Positions 1-6,546 of a stretch of DNA of 24,168 nt are shown in pieces. The position numbers were made by a program, and so were the translations under genes. Numbering within the stretch: the stretch's first letter is position 1; each line of letters begins with the position of its first letter. The DNA lies in IMG/VR virus record IMGVR_UViG_3300032093_000823, positions 1 to 24,168 of that record, one strand, 5' to 3'. The notes below the pieces were generated by a model that was not told where the DNA came from, ran no database searches, and saw nothing but the letters and a program-made list of their open reading frames with translations. This DNA comes from a virus.

Positions 1-1750
1 CCAGTTGCTCCTTCTAATCCAGTTGCTCCTTGGAAACCTTGTTCACCAGTTGAACCATCAATCCCAGTTCCACCTTGGAAACCAGTTGATCCATCAAGAC
101 CAGTTCCACCTTGGAAACCAGTTGCTCCTTCTAATCCTGTTGCTCCTTGGAAGCCTTGTTCACCAGTTGCACCTTCTAATCCAGTTCCACCTTGGAAACC
201 AGTACTTCCTTCTAATCCAGTTCCTCCTTGGAAACCAGTTGAACCATCTAAACCTGTTCCACCTTGGAAACCGGTTGATCCTTCTAATCCAGTAGTTCCT
301 TGGAATCCTTGTTCTCCAGTTGCACCATCAAGTCCTGTAGCTCCTTGGAATCCTTGTTCACCAGTAGCTCCTTCTAAACCAGTCCCACCCTGGAAACCAG
401 TTGAACCATCTAAACCAGTAGCTCCTTGGAAACCTGTACTTCCTTCTAATCCAGTAGCTCCTTGGAATCCTTGTTCACCAGTAGCTCCATCAGGTCCAGT
501 TCCACCTTGGAAACCAGTTGAACCGTCAAGGCCTGTAGTGCCTTGGTCTCCAGTTGCACCAGTTCCACCTTGGAAACCTGTACTTCCTTCTAATCCAGTA
601 GCTCCCTGGAATCCTTGTTCACCGGTTGATCCTTCTAAACCGGTTCCACCTTGGAAACCTGTACTTCCTTCTAAACCAGTTCCACCTTGGAAACCAGTAC
701 TTCCTTCTAATCCAGTAGCTCCCTGGAATCCTTGTTCACCGGTTGATCCTTCTAATCCGGTTCCACCTTGGAAACCAGTAGAACCATCAAGACCAGTTCC
801 ACCTTGAAAACCTTGTTCGCCTGTAGCCCCATCAGGTCCAGTTCCACCTTGGAAACCAGTTGATCCTTCTAAACCAGTTGCACCAGTTAAACCAGGTGAT
901 CCTTGTGATCCTTGGTCCCCAGTTGCACCAGTTCCACCTTGGAAACCTGTACTTCCTTCTAAACCAGTTCCACCTTGGAAACCGGTTGATCCTTCTAAAC
1001 CAGTTGCACCAGTTAAACCCTGTGATCCTTGTGGTCCTTGGTCTCCAGTTGCACCAGTTCCACCTTGGAAACCAGTTGATCCTTGGTCTCCAGTTGTACC
1101 AGTTAAACCCTGTGATCCTTGTGATCCTTGTGATCCTTGTGATCCTTGTGATCCTTGTGATCCTTGTTCTCCAGTTGCACCAGTTCCACCTTGGAAACCA
1201 GTTGCTCCACCAAGACCAGTTGTACCAGTTAAACCCTGTGATCCTTGATCTCCAGTTGCACCTTGATCTCCGGATGCTCCGCTTGCACCAGTTGATCCTT
1301 TAAATCCTTGATCTCCTGTAGGGCCAGTAGTTCCTTGAAATCCTACAAAGCCTTGAAGACCAACAGAACCAGTTGCACCAGTTGCACCGCTTGCACCAGT
1401 CGAACCCTGTTGACCGTTTGATCCAATTATTCCAGTTCCACCTTGAAAACCTTGTTCACCGGTTGATCCTTCTAAACCGGTTCCACCTTGGAAACCTGTA
1501 CTTCCTTCTAATCCCGTTGAACCCTGAACGCCTTGATCACCAGTTGCACCAGTAGATCCTTGAGATCCACTAGATCCTTGAAAACCTATATTTCCTTGGG
1601 CACCGGTTGCGCCGGTTGCGCCGGTTGCGCCAGTTCTTCCAGTAGGTCCTTGTGAACCAGACGCTCCCTGTGGACCAGATGCGCCTTGCGCCCCAGTAGC
1701 CCCAGTAGAACCAACAGGTCCACTTGCTCCACTCGCCCCACTTAATCCTA
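1..1750 (-). repeat. Collagen-coding repeat tract, about 36-base period
   Basis: The tract that encodes Gly-X-Y triplets is built from near-identical 9-base codon triplets assembled into 36-base (12-residue) units such as GLEGSTGFQGGT and GEQGFQGATGLE. On the plus strand this shows as dozens of copies of ccaccttggaaacc, separated by variable spacers. Repeat units differ mainly at third positions or by swapping whole triplets, which suggests growth by recombination between copies. Length variation between isolates, and assembly errors, would be expected here. Confidence 0.9.
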
Positions 1751-2366
1751 ATTGACCAATATATCTAAAACCTCTTACATAAAAATCTAGTCCTGCCGGA
1801 TAAAGTGCAGGATTATTTTGAATGTAAGATACAAAATCATTGGCTAAGAAAAGTAAACCTTGGTCGTAATTCCATACCCAGCCTACTTCACCACCACTTT
1901 GACCTAAAGACGTTGATAATTGTACGCCTCCACTACCAGGATTTCCACTATAGAGAGCGATTTGATAATATGTAGTAGGTAAACCGGTAGTTAAATTTGG
2001 AACACTTGTAGGATTAATCCAGAGATCCTTTCTACCCGAACCAGGATTGTTATATGTATCATATGCAATCCACGTGTTATTATTTCCTGAGGTTAAAATA
2101 GTTAACCTAGTACTAGTACCGGTATACTCATCACCGACTATATTATCCAAAGGTTGCCCGGATTGTGTGAAAGTCACCAATTGAGCAAAACTTGCAGGAA
2201 CGTTTGTAGTAACAGTATCATACTGCATCATGATCCTGCTAGCCTTGATAGCAGGCATGTTTTCAAGTTTAGACTGATACCAATAATTACCTGAATCGGC
2301 ATCTATTACATTGGCAGCCTGTACTTTAAATGTTAGTTTTGCAACTTCTGATGAACTAAAGCCCAT
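1..2366 (-). CDS. Giant collagen-like fibre protein, C-terminus beyond window
   Basis: The frame is open from an ATG at 2364-2366 to the left edge, giving 788 complete codons with no stop, so the gene is partial at its 3' end. Residues 1 to about 206 form a non-repetitive domain (begins MGFSSSEVAKLTF) rich in Tyr, Asn, Gly and Thr, probably the part attached to the virion. From about residue 207 (near base 1750) the protein is pure Gly-X-Y: roughly 580 visible residues, about 194 triplets, dominated by GST, GFQ, GGT, GLE, GAT and GSQ. Proline is rare; Thr, Ser and Gln fill the Y position, as in phage and bacterial collagen-like fibres. Such stretches form trimeric triple-helical rods; a fibre or surface-adhesion role is inferred. 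TATAAATA abuts the start codon at 2367-2374, and the gap to the 68-aa gene upstream is 18 bases. The collagen assignment is firm; the exact virion location is unknown. Confidence 0.9.
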   Translation of the reverse strand, partial: MGFSSSEVAKLTFKVQAANVIDADSGNYWYQSKLENMPAIKASRIMMQYDTVTTNVPASFAQLVTFTQSGQPLDNIVGDEYTGTSTRLTILTSGNNNTWIAYDTYNNPGSGRKDLWINPTSVPNLTTGLPTTYYQIALYSGNPGSGGVQLSTSLGQSGGEVGWVWNYDQGLLFLANDFVSYIQNNPALYPAGLDFYVRGFRYIGQLGLSGASGASGPVGSTGATGAQGASGPQGASGSQGPTGRTGATGATGATGAQGNIGFQGSSGSQGSTGATGDQGVQGSTGLEGSTGFQGGTGLEGSTGEQGFQGGTGIIGSNGQQGSTGASGATGATGSVGLQGFVGFQGTTGPTGDQGFKGSTGASGASGDQGATGDQGSQGLTGTTGLGGATGFQGGTGATGEQGSQGSQGSQGSQGSQGSQGLTGTTGDQGSTGFQGGTGATGDQGPQGSQGLTGATGLEGSTGFQGGTGLEGSTGFQGGTGATGDQGSQGSPGLTGATGLEGSTGFQGGTGPDGATGEQGFQGGTGLDGSTGFQGGTGLEGSTGEQGFQGATGLEGSTGFQGGTGLEGSTGFQGGTGLEGSTGEQGFQGATGLEGSTGFQGGTGATGDQGTTGLDGSTGFQGGTGPDGATGEQGFQGATGLEGSTGFQGATGLDGSTGFQGGTGLEGATGEQGFQGATGLDGATGEQGFQGTTGLEGSTGFQGGTGLDGSTGFQGGTGLEGSTGFQGGTGLEGATGEQGFQGATGLEGATGFQGGTGLDGSTGFQGGTGIDGSTGEQGFQGATGLEGAT
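1111..1164 (-). repeat. Perfect 9-base tandem repeat, six copies (GSQ)
   Basis: Six uninterrupted copies of tgtgatcct on the plus strand encode consecutive Gly-Ser-Gln triplets within the collagen-like domain. This is the most homogeneous part of the tract. Because the unit is 9 bases, slippage keeps both the reading frame and the Gly register, so copy number can change without breaking the protein. Confidence 0.9.
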
Positions 2367-2384
2367 TATTTATATCTTATTTAC

Positions 2385-2591
2385 TTAATCTTTCGTTTCA
2401 GTTTTTGGTGATATATCAATATCTCCATCATGCCTCATTCCTTCTTTAAATTGGGATAATAAACTAGACATGTCACCTAAAGAAATTTTGAATACTTCAA
2501 CTTTGTATTCAGAACTTCTCACTGATAAGTGACATACATTATTTTTCTTATCTACTTTAAGACGAATCGTATCTTTAAATGTGTTATCCAT
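2385..2591 (-). CDS. Small hypothetical protein, 68 aa
   Basis: Family not recognised. The protein is short, soluble and charged (begins MDNTFKDTIRLKVDKK, ends in an acidic and Lys tail KTETKD). It alternates hydrophobic and charged residues in a way that fits a small beta-rich fold, and has one Cys and no membrane segment. It sits between two fibre-type genes, 18 bases before the collagen-like gene and 40 bases after the 722-aa gene, so a small structural or chaperone-like partner of a fibre is possible but unproven. A TATAAATA box lies 10 bases upstream of its ATG. Confidence 0.6.
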   Translation of the reverse strand: MDNTFKDTIRLKVDKKNNVCHLSVRSSEYKVEVFKISLGDMSSLLSQFKEGMRHDGDIDISPKTETKD

Positions 2592-2601
2592 TTTCCCAAT
2601 T

Positions 2602-2609
2602 TATTTATA
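2602..2609 (-). promoter_or_regulatory. T4-late-like TATAAATA box
   Basis: The minus strand reads CTATAAATAA in the 40-base gap before the 68-aa gene. TATAAATA is the T4 late promoter consensus. The box is only 10 bases from the ATG, so a transcript starting from it would be almost leaderless. It may be a chance match in AT-rich DNA. Confidence 0.25.
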
Positions 2610-2631
2610 GTATTTATCAATCTACATCAGG

Positions 2632-4800
2632 TTATACTGGATTGGATTCAGTAGTACCGTTTGTAAATTGAAGAGTAACATTAATAAAGTCCAATTTAAT
2701 GTCTGGGTCAATAATTTGAATTTCAACCCAGAAACCATTAAGAGCGCCAAAGTTGTCAAATGTTCCAGTTACAGTATTACCTGAACCAGCTGTTCTAATT
2801 AAGGATCCTACAGTATCAACACCACTTGCACCGTCATTAAACGGATTGACAGGTGATCCTGAATTATATAGAGCCCCATGTAAAGCAAGAGGATTTGCAC
2901 CATGACCAAAACTTCCGCCAGGCTGTGAATTTTCTCTTCTTACATATATCTTTAATTGACTATTTGCTAATGCCGTTGCTGCATTACCGCTAGAACCCCA
3001 AGAACCGCCAAATGACATATCAAAGTTAGCGATAGGAAGAGCACTTGCAGTATAGAATCTTCTATGATATGTTGCTCTTTGTGTATAAGTACTATAATTA
3101 GGATTAGGACCTAATGTGTTAGGCTTATAACTCGTTAAGTTAGGAATTAATGTTGATAATTGTGGACTATTACCATTATCAGCAAAAAACTTATCTGCTC
3201 TTACTAAATAACTTCCAACTACACAACCATCGCTAAATGGACCAGTTCCAGTTTGATTACTTAAACTCGTTCCTAAAGTAGCAGCAGAGTTAAATGAAGA
3301 ATATGAAGCGGCACCTCTTGTTAATCTTTGTGATTCATCTTCAAAATCCTCACCTAGATTTGTTGCAATGGTTCCATAAGTATCAATAAGAATTGATTGG
3401 TTTGGGCTATTTATAGTATTGCCTGTATTCCAAGGATCATATACTGTTGATGTCCCATTAGCTGTTGAATTTCTAAATCTATAATTAGATGCGGTAATAG
3501 GCCATGCGGTCCATTCAAAATTTGCATTTAATAAATTATAAAGATTTGTCCATGTTCCATTCCACGTACCGTTTGTTAATGACCATGCATTAAGTTGTTG
3601 AGTAGGAAGCCCATATTCAGAACCCGTTAGTAAAAGATTCCATTGAGCAGCGCCAGCTCTACCTTGCGTGTTTGCATTAAGATTATCAATATCAGTAACA
3701 TCAACCTCAAATGTTGAGTTAAGAATGTAATACTCAACTCCACTTAAATGTTTTACTTGTGGGGTTGTTTCTGCAATTGTCATTGATCCATTAATCACCG
3801 GCGTACTAGGATTCGTATCAAAGAATACAGATGCCTGGTTATATGTATATGTGCCACCGCCATCAGTAACACTATCAGTATTCATTACTGCTCTTACTTG
3901 GTATCTTCCACCAAATCTTCCTGCGTTTGCTAGAATATCTCCAGCCACCACAGTTATAAACGCCGCAGCTTTCCATTTTGAAGAATCCGCAGCATATGCC
4001 GAAATAATTACCGTGATATCACCACTAGGAGAAATGTGAGTACCGTTTTGATAAAGAGTTGGTGTTGTAAATGTTTCAAGCGGAGTTGTGCCATCAGCAT
4101 CAAATAGAGTAACTGTTATTGTTGCATTACCACCTGCACTTCCGCTAAATCCAGTAACTTGACCACCAGTAACAAAGTTAACAGATCCGTTTGCTGAAGT
4201 ATATGCAGGTTGATTAGTTCCTGCCCACCCATTAGTCTTAAATGGACTTCCTTCTACTGTAGGAGAACTTATTCTTACAATAGATCTCGTAATGCCAGCT
4301 TCACTTACAAGACCAGGTGTTGTACCATCCATAGTATTAAAGTGAGATGCAAATTGCGGAGTAGGAACATAAACATTTACTTGCCCAGGAGTTCCACTAT
4401 CTTGAGCTAAAACATCGGTGCCTATAAAATTAATTGTCTTATAGGTACCAACATTAATACCTTCATCCTTAACATGTACCCCGGCAAATGTTAATTCGTT
4501 TGTACCATTTACTATTAAGTTTGTTTGAGAATTATCAACTTTTAGCGATACTTGTCTATTATTACCAACCGCCTGAACATTAATTGCAGTACCACCTGTT
4601 ACATTAGCAATACCACCGCCATCGGATGAAATTGTAATAGTAGCCCCAGATGGACTTTCTACTTTAGTAATTGTGACATTGGCACCAGCAACCAAGGTAG
4701 GGTTATATGTGGCCTCAATGAGGTCATTCATTGTTACTTGAGTGATTAAATCTCCGGCCTCAAATAATTGCTTTAACTGATACTTAGGTAATACTGGCAT
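2632..4800 (-). CDS. Fibre- or baseplate-type structural protein, 722 aa
   Basis: Probable virion protein; no family can be named. The N-terminus (MPVLPKYQLKQLFEAGD) is followed by LITQVTMNDLIEATYNPTL, a short helix-like attachment segment of the kind that opens many T4-like fibres. About residues 38-150 hold repeated beta-strand stretches (for example ANVTITKVESPSGATITIS) typical of trimeric fibre shafts. The remainder is rich in Thr, Asn, Gly, Ser and Tyr and poor in Cys, with low charge, as in receptor-binding or adhesin-like domains. The ATG is 10 bases after the stop of the DUF3008-like gene, and AAGG lies 5 bases before it, one of the few SD-like sites here. Next to the collagen-like fibre gene, a host-recognition role is likely. 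The structural call is fairly safe; the precise role is not. Confidence 0.7.
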   Translation of the reverse strand: MPVLPKYQLKQLFEAGDLITQVTMNDLIEATYNPTLVAGANVTITKVESPSGATITISSDGGGIANVTGGTAINVQAVGNNRQVSLKVDNSQTNLIVNGTNELTFAGVHVKDEGINVGTYKTINFIGTDVLAQDSGTPGQVNVYVPTPQFASHFNTMDGTTPGLVSEAGITRSIVRISSPTVEGSPFKTNGWAGTNQPAYTSANGSVNFVTGGQVTGFSGSAGGNATITVTLFDADGTTPLETFTTPTLYQNGTHISPSGDITVIISAYAADSSKWKAAAFITVVAGDILANAGRFGGRYQVRAVMNTDSVTDGGGTYTYNQASVFFDTNPSTPVINGSMTIAETTPQVKHLSGVEYYILNSTFEVDVTDIDNLNANTQGRAGAAQWNLLLTGSEYGLPTQQLNAWSLTNGTWNGTWTNLYNLLNANFEWTAWPITASNYRFRNSTANGTSTVYDPWNTGNTINSPNQSILIDTYGTIATNLGEDFEDESQRLTRGAASYSSFNSAATLGTSLSNQTGTGPFSDGCVVGSYLVRADKFFADNGNSPQLSTLIPNLTSYKPNTLGPNPNYSTYTQRATYHRRFYTASALPIANFDMSFGGSWGSSGNAATALANSQLKIYVRRENSQPGGSFGHGANPLALHGALYNSGSPVNPFNDGASGVDTVGSLIRTAGSGNTVTGTFDNFGALNGFWVEIQIIDPDIKLDFINVTLQFTNGTTESNPV

Positions 4801-4810
4801 TGTACCTTAT

Positions 4811-5182
4811 TTATTTTATCTTCATAAGATCTAAAAATTGATCAAATGATAAGAGTCTTATTTTTTTCTTTTTCTTTCCACCAGGAATGTCTCCACTTCC
4901 GGTTGGCTGAGCGGCAAACGAATCAGCAGAGCCAGGATTTCCTGGAAACTCTACAGGACCCATTCCCTGTACATTCATATTAGGATTAAGAGTTACAGTT
5001 TCTTCGGCTACTTTATCAGGTAAACCTTCTTCTTTAGTTTCAGCGTAATCTCTTAAGTCTTTTTCTGGTAATTTAGACAATTCTTTTACCTCATCTGATG
5101 CTTCAGATGCAGAAAGCTCTCCTCTCTTATATAAAAGAGCGAGAGCAAAAAGTCTACGTTGTGCTTTACTCTGTGCGGGCAT
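4811..5182 (-). CDS. DUF3008-like small protein, 123 aa
   Basis: The N-terminal half matches, from memory, the DUF3008 pattern of short phage and bacterial proteins: MPAQSKAQRRLFALAL, then a helix with KRGEL, then LPEKDLRDYAETKEEGLPDKV at about residues 37-60. No biochemical role is known to me. The middle is Pro/Gly rich and disordered. The C-terminus has a run of five Lys followed by IRLLSFDQFLDLMKIK, which resembles the motif found at the N-termini of several neighbours (see findings), here at the opposite end. The start shares one base with the stop of the 448-aa gene (TAATG), indicating translational coupling with the nucleotidyltransferase. Confidence 0.65.
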   Translation of the reverse strand: MPAQSKAQRRLFALALLYKRGELSASEASDEVKELSKLPEKDLRDYAETKEEGLPDKVAEETVTLNPNMNVQGMGPVEFPGNPGSADSFAAQPTGSGDIPGGKKKKKIRLLSFDQFLDLMKIK

Positions 5183-5631
5183 TATTTAATATTATCTTTA
5201 AACCAACGATCTATCCAACCCTTAAGTTCTTTTTGTGCAGGTTTAATATCTCTAGGCTCAGTAGCAGGACCATTTTTCCATTGCTGCCAAATTTGTTCGA
5301 GTTCTCCTAATGCATTAGCCATACGGATAGAATCCATAACCTCAATATAGTCTTCATTAACAGACTCTTTCTTTTCATCATCTTTAGATAGTAATTCATA
5401 AACCTCGTTATCACCTGGTAATGAAATAAGACCTACTACATCCTTTCCCATTGCCTTCTGTTTGGCACCAATGGCATCAAACGTTGACAGAATAGCGTTA
5501 TAAGTTTCACCATTAACATCCATCTCTTTAAAGGTACCTTCTGATGTATCAACTTTAGGAGTTATTGGTTCTGTCATTTCCTCATCTTTTTCTCTTACAA
5601 GAAATTCATTAATTGATTTTAAGTTTTTCAT
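5182..5631 (-). other. Possible nested in-frame gene or fused module, 149 aa
   Basis: Met300 of the 448-aa protein lies in AACAAATG, the same context as several annotated starts (20712, 12052 and 10804 all have CAAATG). The following residues, MKNLKSINEFLVRE, nearly repeat the parent N-terminus MKNLKNIDTFLVE. Initiation here would yield a 149-aa protein with its own targeting motif and an acidic, helical body without recognised domains. Alternatively, two formerly separate genes have fused. The sequence alone does not decide between an internal start, proteolysis of a fusion and a relic. Confidence 0.4.
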
Positions 5632-6528
5632 TTGTTTACTTTCTTTTATTGGGTTTAATGTATCCTGTAGAGTTTTATAGAAATTATGAATACTCTTAGG
5701 TGTCATTTTCTTAAACGTGTTTTCATCATCTATTGTTAAAGCATTGCGAACTTTAGATGCTGAAATGTCATCATCGGTTCTACCTATTTCAAATCCAGTA
5801 AATTCAGGATCAACTCCAAGTTGCTCCCTGTAGTCTGGCTTATCAATCATTGCATCATATGCACGTTTTCTATCAGTACCATACCCCCACATAACAGGCT
5901 CATATGCAGGTCTTGCAGTTGCAAAGAGAGTATCGATTGCACCGTTAGGAACTACAAAAGCCGCCTCTAGGAACGGATATTGCTTAGTCATATCAGCAAA
6001 CATAGCCTGCTGTAATTCTTCACTAAATGGATTTTTTTCAGGATCAGGTTTACCACCTCTTACCAAGAATACCACAACAGGGTGGCCATTCTTTTTATAC
6101 ATTTGTTCAAATACTTTTACATGGCCTAACGTAAAAGGCTGAAAGCGACCAACAAAAATATTAACCTTCTTTTTACCTTGATCTTTATGAGGAACATTTA
6201 ATGCCTCAGTAATAGAAGTAACTTTAGTAGCCTTTCTAATTCTATTGCCAAATGGGGAAAGCGAGTATCTTTTAATCCCTTCCTGATCTTCACTAATATT
6301 GAATAAGTCAAGGTTTCTTTTTAGCCATCTTTTATTGGCATTAATCTCTGATAAGATTTTAACTAATTCTTCCTCTGTTAAATGACCATCCCCAATTGAA
6401 TCCAAAAGAACATTTCTTATCTTAGCTGAAGTAGAAACAAACTTAGCAGGATGATTCTCGGTGTATCTCCTTTTAACAGCAACTTTCTTTTCAACTAAAA
6501 AAGTATCAATATTTTTAAGATTTTTCAT
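5182..6528 (-). CDS. Nucleotidyltransferase with capsid-targeting-like N-terminus, 448 aa
   Basis: Residues 121-262 form a cytidylyltransferase/NMNAT-like Rossmann domain. GRFQPFTLGH at 127-136 is the (H/T)xGH nucleotide-binding signature, and ISASKVR at 255-261 is the ISxxxxR motif that contacts the triphosphate. The family moves a nucleotide onto a phosphorylated substrate (as in NAD, FAD or CDP-alcohol synthesis); the substrate here cannot be read from sequence. Residues 1-13 (MKNLKNIDTFLVE) resemble T4 capsid-targeting sequences. Residues 25-100 may form a small helical or winged-helix module. From Met300 to the end is a separate 149-residue region that opens with a second copy of the N-terminal motif (MKNLKSINEFLVRE). 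The gap to the 943-aa gene is 18 bases, and the stop overlaps the next start by one base. Confidence 0.8.
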   Translation of the reverse strand: MKNLKNIDTFLVEKKVAVKRRYTENHPAKFVSTSAKIRNVLLDSIGDGHLTEEELVKILSEINANKRWLKRNLDLFNISEDQEGIKRYSLSPFGNRIRKATKVTSITEALNVPHKDQGKKKVNIFVGRFQPFTLGHVKVFEQMYKKNGHPVVVFLVRGGKPDPEKNPFSEELQQAMFADMTKQYPFLEAAFVVPNGAIDTLFATARPAYEPVMWGYGTDRKRAYDAMIDKPDYREQLGVDPEFTGFEIGRTDDDISASKVRNALTIDDENTFKKMTPKSIHNFYKTLQDTLNPIKESKQMKNLKSINEFLVREKDEEMTEPITPKVDTSEGTFKEMDVNGETYNAILSTFDAIGAKQKAMGKDVVGLISLPGDNEVYELLSKDDEKKESVNEDYIEVMDSIRMANALGELEQIWQQWKNGPATEPRDIKPAQKELKGWIDRWFKDNIK

Positions 6529-6546
6529 CTAAGTGTCTTTTTTTAT

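Noticed and set aside
5-1555. Long plus-strand frames rich in Pro/Trp/Lys or Leu/His/Gln opposite the collagen tract.
   Set aside because: They are shadows of the repetitive minus-strand Gly-X-Y coding sequence; all other genes are on the minus strand and the frames have no independent start context.
1-1750. CRISPR-like array from evenly spaced near-identical repeats.
   Set aside because: The repeats are in-frame codons for collagen triplets, spacers are not unique sequences, and unit lengths vary in multiples of 9 bases.
3408-3415. TATAAATA late-promoter match inside the 722-aa gene; similar matches lie inside the 779-aa gene.
   Set aside because: They are inside long open reading frames with no gene starting downstream; expected by chance in AT-rich DNA.
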